Notes: generated by a model from the letters alone, not told the origin. A DNA stretch of 42,232 bases from Bacteriovorax stolpii (GCA_945883845.1 CAMCYI010000027.1:1-42232), one strand, 5' to 3'. Numbered from the stretch's first letter, positions 24,810 to 34,135 are shown. Program-made: numbers and translations.

Positions 24810-26099
24810 TTAGACTTTTAAGTTTTCAATGATGACCGCTCCACCCTGACCGCCACCGATGCAAAGTGTGGCGAGTCCGTACTTCTGACGACGGCGCTTG
24901 AGTTCGTGAGCGAGAGTCACAACAAGTCGTGAGCCGGTTGAACCAACCGGGTGACCGAGGGCAATCCCTCCACCGTTGACGTTAAGTTTCTCGAGAGGGA
25001 TTTCGCCGATGACTTCATCAATGCCCCATTTTGCTGAAAGCGATTTATCTTTCATGACTTTCATACATCCCATCACCTGAGCAGCGAAGGCTTCATTGAT
25101 TTCGATGAGGTCCATCTGAGACATCTTCATGCCCGTGCGCTTGAGTACTCCGTGAGTCGCCATGACAGGACCGAGACCCATACGCTCAGGCTCCAGACCA
25201 TGGAAGTGGTAATCCACCAGGCGAGCCATCGGATCGAGATTATATTTTTTCACGGCCTCTTCTGAAGCAAGTAACCACATCGATCCACCGTCCGTCAGAG
25301 GACAGGCGTTCCCTACCGTCACAGTTCCGGTTTCTCTTTCAAAATAAGGCTTGAGTTTGCCGAGCCCTTCTACTGTTGAATTACTTCTGAAACCAAGATC
25401 ATCAGCAATCATCTTGTCGAGCTTCGATCCTGCTGTGATCGGAAGAATCTCTTCGCGGAACTTCCCTTCAGCTGTCGCTTTCGCCGCTTTATGGTGAGAG
25501 GCATTCGCAAACTCATCCTGCTCGCGACGTGAAATGCCGAGTTCTCTTGCGAGAGTCTCTGCCGTCTGGCCCATGTTGCGTCCGCAGAAAGGATCCGTTA
25601 GGCCCTGCTCGACGGCAATCACCGGTGCGAGAAAGTGTGGTCTGAACGTTGCGAAGATTTTCATCTTCTGCGCCGGAGATTTTGCTTTCATAAGCTCCAT
25701 GAAAAAATCCGTCATCTGCTTACCGAACATGAGAGGCATCTGAGTCATGTTCTCCACACCACCGGCGAAGAGAAGATCAGATCTGCCGAGAGCAATTTTC
25801 ACATACGCTTGCGAGAGAGCTTCCATGCCCGAAGCACAATTACGGTGAACGGTGTAACCGGAAGTTTTTTTATGAAGACCAGCTTCGAGTGCTATCACGC
25901 GGCCGACGTTGGGATATTTCGCCGGAGCTCCGGTGTTGCCAATAATGACTTCATCAATGCTGTCAGTGGGTAGAGCGTACTTATCCACTAGGTGGCGGAT
26001 GAGATAATGGCCTAGGTAAGGAGCGGCGATATCTTTGAGCTCAGCTCCGGCCTTGACCTGAGGAGTACGTTTTCCATCGACGAGATAGACTGGTTTCAT
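24810..26099 (-). CDS. fadI: 3-ketoacyl-CoA thiolase, beta subunit of the fatty-acid oxidation complex
   Basis: The 429-residue thiolase splits 3-ketoacyl-CoA to acetyl-CoA. The acyl-accepting Cys 88 is in HRNCASGMEA. GGGIALGHPVGSTGSR carries the catalytic His, and CIGGGQGG the second Cys. The length is close to E. coli FadI (436) rather than FadA (387), and the order fadI-fadJ also matches that pair. AAGGA lies near the ATG. The promoter should lie in the 194-nt spacer shared with the divergent 108-residue gene. Confidence 0.94.
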   Translation of the reverse strand: MKPVYLVDGKRTPQVKAGAELKDIAAPYLGHYLIRHLVDKYALPTDSIDEVIIGNTGAPAKYPNVGRVIALEAGLHKKTSGYTVHRNCASGMEALSQAYVKIALGRSDLLFAGGVENMTQMPLMFGKQMTDFFMELMKAKSPAQKMKIFATFRPHFLAPVIAVEQGLTDPFCGRNMGQTAETLARELGISRREQDEFANASHHKAAKATAEGKFREEILPITAGSKLDKMIADDLGFRSNSTVEGLGKLKPYFERETGTVTVGNACPLTDGGSMWLLASEEAVKKYNLDPMARLVDYHFHGLEPERMGLGPVMATHGVLKRTGMKMSQMDLIEINEAFAAQVMGCMKVMKDKSLSAKWGIDEVIGEIPLEKLNVNGGGIALGHPVGSTGSRLVVTLAHELKRRRQKYGLATLCIGGGQGGAVIIENLKV

Positions 26100-26293
26100 G
26101 CTTTCATCCTTGAAGAATATTATTGCTGTTATTTTAAGCGATCACCGAGCGTGAACGAAGACAAAAGAAAAATGGTCGGACTTTATCTTTTTGTGAATGA
26201 AAATGACGCAGATTTCAAAGGCAAAAACGCTCTTCTGGAAGAATTTTTTAGATCTCCTAGAATGAAAAGAAGAACTCTAACAAGGATTGAATA

Positions 26294-26620
26294 ATGAAAA
26301 TGCTTATCATGGCCTGCTTGCTTCTTGCGAACGTCGCTTTTGCGGGCGATCTCGGTCTTTACAATGACGGGGCAAAAGGTAATTACCATCTGTATCAGGC
26401 CGCTGTCGACGCGAATGGTACTGAGCGTATCTTCGTTCGAATTCCTAAAACGAACAAGGTTACAGAGTACTGGAAAACCTCCAGCGAAGAGCCACTCTAT
26501 CGTAGCTACGACAGTAACACTATTGAAACTGGTTATATCGAACTCCTCGATGAAAACTCTGCTCTTCTCAATACAGGCGGCTGCACTTACTTCCTGACAA
26601 AAAAGAACCTCTGCCAATAA
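26294..26620 (+). CDS. Small secreted hypothetical protein
   Basis: The 108-residue protein has a signal peptide (cleavage near AFA-GDL) and a compact mature domain of about 90 residues with beta-rich alternation and two Cys near the C terminus (GGCTYFLTKKNLC) that could pair. I do not recognise the family. AAGGA lies about 8 nt before the ATG. It is a single-gene unit: divergent from fadI and closed by its own terminator. Confidence 0.75.
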   Translation: MKMLIMACLLLANVAFAGDLGLYNDGAKGNYHLYQAAVDANGTERIFVRIPKTNKVTEYWKTSSEEPLYRSYDSNTIETGYIELLDENSALLNTGGCTYFLTKKNLCQ

Positions 26621-26629
26621 ATTCCCTTT

Positions 26630-26658
26630 CCCCTGAAGTCCGCTTCAGGGGATTTTGC
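26630..26658 (+). terminator. Rho-independent terminator
   Basis: A perfect 9-bp stem (CCCCTGAAG / CTTCAGGGG) with loop TCCG is followed by ATTTTGCC. It ends the 108-residue gene. The T tract is short, but the hairpin is strong. Confidence 0.8.
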
Positions 26659-26770
26659 CTGCTGTAATTCCTCGGCCTTATCCCCCATTTAACCCCTCTT
26701 AAATTTTTTCATCGCAAAGGTCGAAGGAGACAACGAATCATTCATAGCAGACCACCGGAGGGTCATCTTC

Positions 26771-28171
26771 ATGAAAGGAATTCTTGCTGTCTTCGCATTC
26801 ATTCTTTTCACCCAACCCCTTCACGCAGGCGTTTTAAAGCTCGGTCAGTGGATCCCATGGTCCGTGATGCAGTCGAGTGTCGTGAATGACCTCACCGAGA
26901 TTGATGAGTCCGGAGTTGAAGAAAATCTTTCACTCTCTTCACGTGGGCTTACTCCTTCCATCAAAAAAATTTCGTGGCACCTGAAAAGCACTTTGCAGGA
27001 TGTTGCCGTGAACAGCAGCGGACTTTCTGGTCGCACCGAAAACCTGGCCTTCGAAGTTCTGCTCGAAGGCATCGCGATTGATCAGGTCGTGGTTCTCGAA
27101 CAGGGCGGAAATGAAATCAGAGTCAGAGTGAGATCAACCTGCACTCCAGTTCAGTTAATCGTTCAGAATGTTTCTCTCGCAGTGGCCGCCTCACTCGTTC
27201 AGTCTGATCTGAATCTTCTCCCGAAGCTGAAAGAACTCAGTATATCCATTCCGGCCCAATCAATTTCCCTTTCGGCATTCAGCTGTAACGGCATTGAAGG
27301 TCTGGGAAAACTCATGACCGCAAAAGTGAAATCTTTTCTCTCTACTCCTGATGTTCTTTCTGAACTCGTCACACCATGGGCACAGGAAAGTCTCGTCTCT
27401 CTCTGGTCAGAAAGTTTTATGAAACTGAACCAGAACCTTCAAGGCCAGCTCGAAATCAGTGCCATGGAAAACCACGAGAAAGGGATCATGATCTATGCGG
27501 ACTATCCGCTCCTTTCAGATCGCAATGTCGAACTTCCGGCCATTACTGATTCAGTTCTTTCATCAGTAAAACCACAGCTCATTATGTCCCGGAATGGTTT
27601 CAATGCACTCTTAAGTGACCAGTTACTGGCCCTCGTACCCAACAGCACGAACCTTCAAACCATCGATGAGTTTTCATCATTGATGAAGTCACGTTTCAAG
27701 CAATTTCTCGTCTGGCCGGATCTTCGCCGCTTTTCCTCCAACTCGCCTTTTCTTTTATCACTCGATAAATCCCGCTATGAACTTGTGACAAATTCGCAGA
27801 CTGCCAACTGGCTTGGACTTCTTAAAATCAATGGCGTTCTCCAGGCCTCCATGGGTGGATCTCCTATCGACTATCTTAACTTTGGTCTCTCACTCTCGAC
27901 GACCTTTATCGTTCAGGTGAAAAACAGCGCCATCGTTTTCAAAACCGGCCAGGCTTCCCTAAACATGGCCTACAGTTTCGGCGCCCTCTATCAGATGATT
28001 TTCAGACCTGATCAGAGAATCGCTGCCGATATTTTCAAGAACGCCATAGGCGGATTTTTTTCTAAAAAAGAAGTGAAGGCCGAACTTCCGGAACTCAAAG
28101 TTGGTAACCGTGCCTGGAAACTGCAAAACTTCCGCACACAAGATACGTTAATCACCATGGATTGGGAGTAA
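26771..28171 (+). CDS. Secreted protein of unknown function, first gene of an MMPL export operon
   Basis: The 466-residue protein has a signal peptide (cleavage near LHA-GVL) and no further membrane segments, so it is periplasmic or surface-located. Long stretches of alternating hydrophobic and polar residues, with Leu/Val/Ile-rich strands repeated in two halves, recall tubular lipid-binding (TULIP/BPI-like) proteins, but I see no diagnostic motif and this is a guess from context. GGAGGG about 8 nt before the ATG is the ribosome-binding site. The MMPL-LolA gene begins 3 nt after the stop, so co-translation is likely. Its product probably hands over or receives the exported molecule. Confidence 0.75.
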   Translation: MKGILAVFAFILFTQPLHAGVLKLGQWIPWSVMQSSVVNDLTEIDESGVEENLSLSSRGLTPSIKKISWHLKSTLQDVAVNSSGLSGRTENLAFEVLLEGIAIDQVVVLEQGGNEIRVRVRSTCTPVQLIVQNVSLAVAASLVQSDLNLLPKLKELSISIPAQSISLSAFSCNGIEGLGKLMTAKVKSFLSTPDVLSELVTPWAQESLVSLWSESFMKLNQNLQGQLEISAMENHEKGIMIYADYPLLSDRNVELPAITDSVLSSVKPQLIMSRNGFNALLSDQLLALVPNSTNLQTIDEFSSLMKSRFKQFLVWPDLRRFSSNSPFLLSLDKSRYELVTNSQTANWLGLLKINGVLQASMGGSPIDYLNFGLSLSTTFIVQVKNSAIVFKTGQASLNMAYSFGALYQMIFRPDQRIAADIFKNAIGGFFSKKEVKAELPELKVGNRAWKLQNFRTQDTLITMDWE

Positions 28172-28174
28172 CAG

Positions 28175-31102
28175 ATGAAAAAGTATTTTCCGCATATGCT
28201 TTTTGGCGGACTCTTGTGCCTTCTCGCCTGGAGTGGCTGGATGATACCAGGACTCAAGACCGAATACTCTCTGGATCAGTTCTTTCCGACAGAACATACT
28301 CTCCTCAAAGGCCACGATGCGATTACGAAGAAATTTCGCCTCGAAAAAGAATCTCCGTATCTCTTTGTGATCGAACTTTCGGCTGGTGCCTGGGGTAAAA
28401 AACACAACATGCTGAGACTCAAGACTCTTACGTCTTCCATCGAAGAAAAAGACAACGTGAAGAAGATTCTTTCTCTTCTGCACATTGAAGAGGCCACTCA
28501 GGATAAGGAAGTGATGACCATCGGGAACGTCTTTGACCGTTCTCCGGCCTCATCCTGGGAAGAAAAGATTCTCGCTAATCCCCTTCTTCATCCACTCCTT
28601 GTGACAAAAGATCTGGGGGCCACACTTCTCGTCATCGAACCTCTGGAAAAAAATCAGCAGAAACTTATGGCCTTTGAAAATGAGATCCATGATCTTCTGA
28701 AACAGAATTTTCCGGATGCCATCATTCATTCTGCAGGAGTTCCGCTCCTTCAGACGAGACTCTCCCATCTCATTCACGATGAACTCGCAATCTTTCTGAT
28801 CGGAACGTCCGTCGTCTTTTGTCTTGTCTTCATGCTGATTTTTACACACTGGTCAGCGATCCTCTGTTCGTTTCTTTGTCTCGCGGCTTCCAATATTTTT
28901 ACTCTTGGCCTCATGAGTGCCTTTGGCATTTCGATGAATGCCTTGCTCGTCACACTTCCGGTGATCGTGAGTGTGTCAGTCATGAGTCTGCTCGTTCATA
29001 GTCTCCATCTCTGGTCTCAGCATCATGAAGAAGGAGATTTCAAAAAGAGATGGACTCTCGCTAGTCAGACATTGAAAGAACTTTTCCTTCCGAACTGCCT
29101 GGGCATAGCAACGACCGCACTCGGATTCCTTGCTCTCGCACCCTCAAGCATTCCCCTGATCGGCCAGTATGGTCTCGTCGTCGCCCTCATTCTCTCGTTC
29201 GTCGCCATACTCAACCAGGCCATGATGCTTGCCTGTCTTCCCTGGGTTGATCCCAGCATTCGCAACTGGTTTAACAAACCTGCGAAGTGGGCGTTGTCAG
29301 GGATCAATCGCCCTGTTGCATATCTTCTGCCGATGTTTGCGCTTCTCGGAGGCGGTGTGTTCCTCTCACAGAAATTAAATTTTTCGGCACGCCTTTTCGA
29401 TGATCTTCCCCGCTCAGATGCTGTCCGTGAAAGCACAGAATGGATCGATAAATCATTTGGTGGAACACTTTCTTATGATATTCAGGGTGAATCAAAACTT
29501 GATGGCTTCTGGAAAAGTCCGGACGCTCTTCATCGCCTCGAAAAAGCAACTCAGGAACTAAGACATTTTGAAGGTGTTGGTCTCGCGATGAGTGTGCCCG
29601 ACTTCATGCCGGAAGGATCTCTCGCAGGCCCGGCAGTTATCGCAGAAACATTTTTTCTCTTTACGCTTGCGCCGAAAAACCCTCTCGCACATTTTTTAAC
29701 TGAAGATGGAAAGTCATTACGAATAGCTCTCAAGCTCCGAGACATCCCCGGGATGAAGCTTGAAGAAACAAAAAGAAAAATTCTCGACCGCCTCGATTTC
29801 ATCTTTCCGGAAATCAACTTCAGCCAGGGCGGTCTCTCATCCTACGCCCATCCGATCAATAATGAAGTTTCTCACTCTCTCATCTATGATTTCTGGCAGC
29901 CCCTAGTCCTCATAGGGATCTTCCTCATCTTCATGTTCCGCTCGTTCAAATGGGCGGTCCTTTCGTGTCTCCCGAACTTTATTCCACCAGCGGCCCTTAT
30001 CACGGTCCTCGCCTTCTCTCAGGTCGCTGTGAAACCCGGCATCGCTCTCATCTTTTCCATTGCCCTGGGGTTTGCTTTCAATAACACGCTCTACGTCCTG
30101 AGCCGTCTTCGCTCTCTCTCTCACGAGGAGAATGCCCTTGAGAAGACCATGCTTCAGGAAGGCAATCCGTGCCTCTTCGAATCACTCATTATGTTTGCAG
30201 GGTTCTCCCTGTTCATATTCTCAGACTTCACCATGAACCAAACCTTTGGAGGGTTTATGCTTTTATCGATTGTGGCAGGATTCGCCGCTGACCTTTTCTG
30301 TCTTCCAGCAATGCTCAAAGTTTTTCCGGGTCTCTATCGCCCGCAAAGAAAAACAAAGTTTAGGCCACTCACTATGACGGCCATGTTGGTATTCAGTATT
30401 TCATCAATCTCACACGCAGGAGATTCTGCGCAGGACATCTTGAAAAAATCCCAGAAGCTTCTTGATGCGAAAGATGACCAAGCAAAAGTGGAAATGAAAA
30501 TCATTGAAGAAAATGGCGAAGTTAAAACACGTATGATCAATTTGCAGACGATGCGCGAGAATGGCTTTTCTGTCATGGCCCGCATTGAATCGCCTGCCGA
30601 CATTAAGAACATGGCCTTCCTCGGGCAGGTGGATACAGAAGGTAACGAAATGCAGTGGATCTTCCTTCCTTCGAGCGGACAGGTCAGACGCCTTGTTACC
30701 GGTGAAAGCAAAGCAGGACTTCTCGGATCAGAAATCTCACCTGAAGACCTGAATTCCGAAGCGATCAAGTCAGCGTCGGTAAAAATGCAGAAGAGTGATG
30801 CAAAATTTCACTGGATAGAAATCACTCCGGCAAAAGGAAAATCTGACTACTCTAAAGTCGTTACCAAAATCTCAAAAAGTGACCTCCTTCCTCAAGAAAC
30901 GCAGTACTTCGTTCAGACAAAATTGAAAAAGACTGTGGCCTTCAAGGATTATAAAAAAATTGGTCCAGTGTGGCGCGCGCATTCACTCATTGTAAAAAAC
31001 CACATGAACAAACGCGGCACTGAAGTTTTACTGACAGATGTCAAAGTGAACGCGGGTCTGTCATCAGATGACTTTTCGCAATCGAGCCTTAAAGAAAATT
31101 GA
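28175..31102 (+). CDS. MMPL/RND-family permease fused to a periplasmic LolA-like domain
   Basis: The 975-residue protein has two parts. Residues 1-725 are an MMPL-type RND permease: helix 1, a periplasmic domain, helices 2-6, helix 7, a second periplasmic domain and helices 8-12. Residues about 750-975 match the LolA-like 'outer membrane lipoprotein-sorting protein' family, with IESPADIKNMAFL, WIFLPSSGQVRRL and LLGSEISPEDL. Between them, from Met 734, LTMTAMLVFSISSISHAG looks like an intact signal peptide and would carry the LolA-like domain across the membrane. In other genomes as I know them, these are usually separate neighbouring genes. Met 734 (base 30374) lacks a good ribosome-binding site, so I call one fused gene. 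Lipid or lipoprotein export is inferred. Confidence 0.88.
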   Translation: MKKYFPHMLFGGLLCLLAWSGWMIPGLKTEYSLDQFFPTEHTLLKGHDAITKKFRLEKESPYLFVIELSAGAWGKKHNMLRLKTLTSSIEEKDNVKKILSLLHIEEATQDKEVMTIGNVFDRSPASSWEEKILANPLLHPLLVTKDLGATLLVIEPLEKNQQKLMAFENEIHDLLKQNFPDAIIHSAGVPLLQTRLSHLIHDELAIFLIGTSVVFCLVFMLIFTHWSAILCSFLCLAASNIFTLGLMSAFGISMNALLVTLPVIVSVSVMSLLVHSLHLWSQHHEEGDFKKRWTLASQTLKELFLPNCLGIATTALGFLALAPSSIPLIGQYGLVVALILSFVAILNQAMMLACLPWVDPSIRNWFNKPAKWALSGINRPVAYLLPMFALLGGGVFLSQKLNFSARLFDDLPRSDAVRESTEWIDKSFGGTLSYDIQGESKLDGFWKSPDALHRLEKATQELRHFEGVGLAMSVPDFMPEGSLAGPAVIAETFFLFTLAPKNPLAHFLTEDGKSLRIALKLRDIPGMKLEETKRKILDRLDFIFPEINFSQGGLSSYAHPINNEVSHSLIYDFWQPLVLIGIFLIFMFRSFKWAVLSCLPNFIPPAALITVLAFSQVAVKPGIALIFSIALGFAFNNTLYVLSRLRSLSHEENALEKTMLQEGNPCLFESLIMFAGFSLFIFSDFTMNQTFGGFMLLSIVAGFAADLFCLPAMLKVFPGLYRPQRKTKFRPLTMTAMLVFSISSISHAGDSAQDILKKSQKLLDAKDDQAKVEMKIIEENGEVKTRMINLQTMRENGFSVMARIESPADIKNMAFLGQVDTEGNEMQWIFLPSSGQVRRLVTGESKAGLLGSEISPEDLNSEAIKSASVKMQKSDAKFHWIEITPAKGKSDYSKVVTKISKSDLLPQETQYFVQTKLKKTVAFKDYKKIGPVWRAHSLIVKNHMNKRGTEVLLTDVKVNAGLSSDDFSQSSLKEN

Positions 31103-31134
31103 TGTGACATGGAGGAGTATGCTATCGTTGCAAA

Positions 31135-32418
31135 ATGATGCCCGTACTCCTCCTCTTTATTCTTCTCCCGGTCACAGCATTCTCTGAATGGAAATTCAGT
31201 GGAAACGCGGGACCGTATCTGAACTCGCTGACCCTACCGACAACGACCGTTGCGACATCTCAGAAATCAGGACTCATGACCGAGCTTCGCCTGGATAACA
31301 AACTCAATTCCCATTGGCGCGCGAAAGCAGAATTTTTCGTACGCACAGATTTCATCGCCAAAGACAGTGTTGAAACCTTTCAGTGGAACCCGAAGAATCT
31401 CTACATCCAGAGAAAGTTTAATTCTGTTTTTATCAAAGCAGGATTTCAAACCATGGCCGTCGATGGCCCCGACATCGTGAACCCCGCTGACCTCGTCCAT
31501 TCAAAAAACTGGGTCGATCCCACATCCCCTGTAACCTACTCTTCTCCGGGAATCTCGATGTCCCAGGAAATCGATAAATGGAGCTGGGAAGTCTTCTACA
31601 TTCCTGTTCAGACAAAACCCGTTCTCCCAGGCGAGCACAGTCCCTGGCTCCCCCGCAAAAACCGTCTTCCTATCGAATCCTACGATACTGAATTCCGCAT
31701 TCCCGATAATGTGCGCTATCAATATCTTGGCGACAAAGAAATCCAGCATGCTCTCAGGAATAATGTGGCCGTGAAACTTCAGCGCAAATCAGAAAACCTT
31801 GAGACTCAGCTCCTCTACTACAATGGTCTGTCTCAAAGTCCCTATTTGCTCACACAGGTAAACGCGAGCCTCATCTCCGTCGATCCCAAGCAGGTGCTTC
31901 TCGTTGACTCTCCTGTGCGCCTGATCCCGCTTTATTATCGTCATCAGGCCATAGCCGGTACCTTTACCCTTCCTCTGCCAAGAGGCTTCGCCATCAAAGG
32001 TGGAATGAACTGGCTCAAACCCATGAATGACCGTCGCGTTCCCGATGAAACCACCACCGTCGTTGGATCCTTAGAAAAAAATCTTGAAACTTCCATAGGG
32101 ATGATGACCTTCATCGGCGAATACATCCGTCAGAAGCGTCAGGTCGAAACACAAATCAATTTCCTTCGATCTTTCTTTGAAGAGGCCATATCAATCGGTG
32201 CCCGCATTCCATGGGGTGAAGAGACGACATTTCTTGCTGGCGGAATTTTTGATCAGCGCGGAAATTCATCAGTGACAAAATATAGCGTAAACAGAAGACT
32301 CACCAACAGCTGGAGCCTTGAAGGTTCAACACAGTTTTTGCGCGGGCCAAAATCGACATTGATTGGTTTGTATAACCGCTACGACTCGTACCGAGTGGCA
32401 GCGGTCTATGCGTGGTAG
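31135..32418 (+). CDS. Outer-membrane beta-barrel protein, last gene of the MMPL export operon
   Basis: The 427-residue protein has a short signal peptide (cleavage near AFS-EWK), alternating amphipathic strands throughout and a C-terminal Trp (VAAVYAW), all typical of outer-membrane barrels of roughly 16-18 strands. The family is not one I can name; DUF1302-like porins that accompany MMPL/LolA-like genes are the nearest idea. A strong GGAGGAG (31111-31117) lies 17 nt before the ATG, further than usual; no in-frame start is closer. It lies 32 nt after the fused permease and before a terminator. Confidence 0.8.
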   Translation: MMPVLLLFILLPVTAFSEWKFSGNAGPYLNSLTLPTTTVATSQKSGLMTELRLDNKLNSHWRAKAEFFVRTDFIAKDSVETFQWNPKNLYIQRKFNSVFIKAGFQTMAVDGPDIVNPADLVHSKNWVDPTSPVTYSSPGISMSQEIDKWSWEVFYIPVQTKPVLPGEHSPWLPRKNRLPIESYDTEFRIPDNVRYQYLGDKEIQHALRNNVAVKLQRKSENLETQLLYYNGLSQSPYLLTQVNASLISVDPKQVLLVDSPVRLIPLYYRHQAIAGTFTLPLPRGFAIKGGMNWLKPMNDRRVPDETTTVVGSLEKNLETSIGMMTFIGEYIRQKRQVETQINFLRSFFEEAISIGARIPWGEETTFLAGGIFDQRGNSSVTKYSVNRRLTNSWSLEGSTQFLRGPKSTLIGLYNRYDSYRVAAVYAW

Positions 32419-32433
32419 ATTAGTTGCAAAACG

Positions 32434-32463
32434 AAAAAAGCCCCCTGGGGGAGGGAGCTTTTT
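32434..32463. terminator. Bidirectional terminator between two outer-membrane protein genes
   Basis: A hairpin of 12 pairs with one mismatch (A5-GC-x-CCCT / AGGG-x-GC-T5) and a GGGGG loop has T runs on both strands. It closes the MMPL operon and the convergent coiled-coil barrel gene. Confidence 0.85.
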
Positions 32464-32501
32464 CGAGGAGAAACTCTACGTTCGAAGGAAGGTGTATTGT
32501 C

Positions 32502-33659
32502 TTAAAAGACGAACACCAGACCAGCGAACATAGAAAGTGATGTTGAGTTAACGATATCTTCAGCAAGTTCGCCGAGACGTCTCTGGTCCGGACTGTTGCT
32601 GCGGTTCTTAGCATTCTCGCCAGACATACCGAGGCCTTTAGCGAATGTACCCGTCAGGTTAAGACCTATCGTTCTTGTGATCATGATCTCAGAACCGAGC
32701 ATGATTGATCCAGTCATGAAGTTAGCTCTATATTCTTCGTTACCGAAGTTGTTATAGTTGCCACCAGATGTATCAAAGTATCTTTGAGAGTTGTTGTTCT
32801 TGTACTTGAGGCTCGCCATGTTGTAGCCGAGACCCAGGCCAACGAAAGGACGGAAACGTCTGCCCTGAGTAATGAAGAACTTACCGTTCACATCAAAACC
32901 AAGCTTACCGTAGTTGATCTCGCGGCCTTGTGAACCGTAATCATCGTAGTAGTTGTTTGCATAAGAGTAGTCGAAACTATTGTTCGCGTAATCCTGAGTT
33001 GTCAGTTGAGCGTAGTTGATACCAAAGCCCATGCTGAAACGATCGTTGATGTTTGATTCAATACGAAGACCAGCAGCATCTGCTGTCAGGCTTTCTTTCT
33101 CACCAGAGTAATTAGTTACTCCGCCTTCAACGAGCATTTTGATTGTTTCGAAAGGCAATTCGCCCATTCCTTCTTTTTCTTCCGGAGCTTCAACAACAGA
33201 AACTGCGGCCGGAGCGGCCTGAGCAACAGCAACTTCCTGAACAACCGGAGCTGGTGCCGGGATAGCTGGAAGTTCTTCAGCGCGACGTTTGATATATTTG
33301 TCACACTCAACACCTGGGTTCTCTTCCATCAGACATTTGATCTTGTTGTTGTACTCAGCGATTTCTTTCTGAGCATCTTTTTTCTCATCCAGATATTCTT
33401 CTGTTGTCTCAGAAAGTTTCTCCGTTGTTTTAGAGAGCTCTTTAAAGCCTTTCGTCTTCTCTTTATTCAAATGAGATTCGTTCTTCTGTTTACGGATCTC
33501 AGACTTGATCTGCTCAAGCTCGCCGTCAGTGACTTGCTTCTCACGAAGGTAGCCATCAACATCGATCTGCTCGGAATTCACGAGCTGTTCCCCGGATTGG
33601 GCGTAGGCAGTGGCGAAGGTCAGGGACAATGCCAAAGCTAATAGAATATTCTTTTTCAT
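32502..33659 (-). CDS. Outer-membrane protein: coiled-coil N terminus plus OmpA-like 8-strand barrel
   Basis: The mature protein follows a signal peptide (KKNILLALALSLTF..., cleaved near AYA-Q). Residues about 35-115 are highly charged helices, probably a coiled coil, then comes an Ala/Pro/Val linker (about 135-160). The last 200 residues form a beta-barrel of the OmpA/OprF-like type ending in SMFAGLVFVF, with the C-terminal Phe recognised by the BAM complex. I start at the ATG at 33659, 16 codons inside the longest frame, because GAGGAGG lies directly before it and the signal peptide begins there. The periplasmic coil might reach toward peptidoglycan. A single-gene unit with a terminator behind. 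Confidence 0.87.
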   Translation of the reverse strand: MKKNILLALALSLTFATAYAQSGEQLVNSEQIDVDGYLREKQVTDGELEQIKSEIRKQKNESHLNKEKTKGFKELSKTTEKLSETTEEYLDEKKDAQKEIAEYNNKIKCLMEENPGVECDKYIKRRAEELPAIPAPAPVVQEVAVAQAAPAAVSVVEAPEEKEGMGELPFETIKMLVEGGVTNYSGEKESLTADAAGLRIESNINDRFSMGFGINYAQLTTQDYANNSFDYSYANNYYDDYGSQGREINYGKLGFDVNGKFFITQGRRFRPFVGLGLGYNMASLKYKNNNSQRYFDTSGGNYNNFGNEEYRANFMTGSIMLGSEIMITRTIGLNLTGTFAKGLGMSGENAKNRSNSPDQRRLGELAEDIVNSTSLSMFAGLVFVF

Positions 33660-33875
33660 TTTTCCTCCTCGAAAGGAACTTATAACCAATTTGGGCATGA
33701 ACATATCCCATTAACGCTTTGCGGTGTTGAGGAAATAACGCTCAATGTAATTTTGACATGGAACCGAAATTTAGCGACTTAGAGTAAGACTTACGTATTT
33801 ATGGGGTTTAAGAGCGGGTGACCAGAGATGATTAAGGAAAGTCCAAAATGTTATCAGATGTGAAAAGGGTTCGGG

Positions 33876-34121
33876 TTAACGTCTGCGGGAAGCGGCCCTC
33901 TGGACCTGGAATGTCTTGTAGGGTCTACCACCCCGATCGTTATTCAATAACTGATCGTAGCGTCTTATATACCCACCAATAAAGCTGTTCGGATTATCAA
34001 CGAGGATGCCGGAAACTTTTTTTGTAAACGTGATCCCAAGAGTGATCGATACCGCGGTTACCAGAAGGTACTCGACGGCGGTCTGGCCTGTTTGGTTCAG
34101 CAGGGAAAGAAGACGTTTCAT
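33876..34121 (-). CDS. Flp/type IVb pilin-like protein with a prepilin cleavage site
   Basis: The 81-residue protein has a short basic leader and then TGQTAVEYLLVTAVSITLGI. Cleavage after Gly 12 would give a mature N terminus QTAVE with Glu at position 5, the hallmark of type IV pilins, followed by a hydrophobic helix. This resembles Flp/TadE-type small pilins. The C-terminal half is basic (RAASRRR). No prepilin peptidase or secretion ATPase is in the window. It follows the 446-residue gene by 14 nt on the same strand; TATAAT lies 6 nt before the ATG and could be a promoter. Confidence 0.7.
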   Translation of the reverse strand: MKRLLSLLNQTGQTAVEYLLVTAVSITLGITFTKKVSGILVDNPNSFIGGYIRRYDQLLNNDRGGRPYKTFQVQRAASRRR

Positions 34122-34135
34122 AGACCTATTATAGC

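Noticed and set aside
30374..31102. Separate LolA-like gene starting at Met 734
   Set aside because: No convincing ribosome-binding site precedes the ATG and the frame is continuous with the permease; kept as an alternative in the findings.
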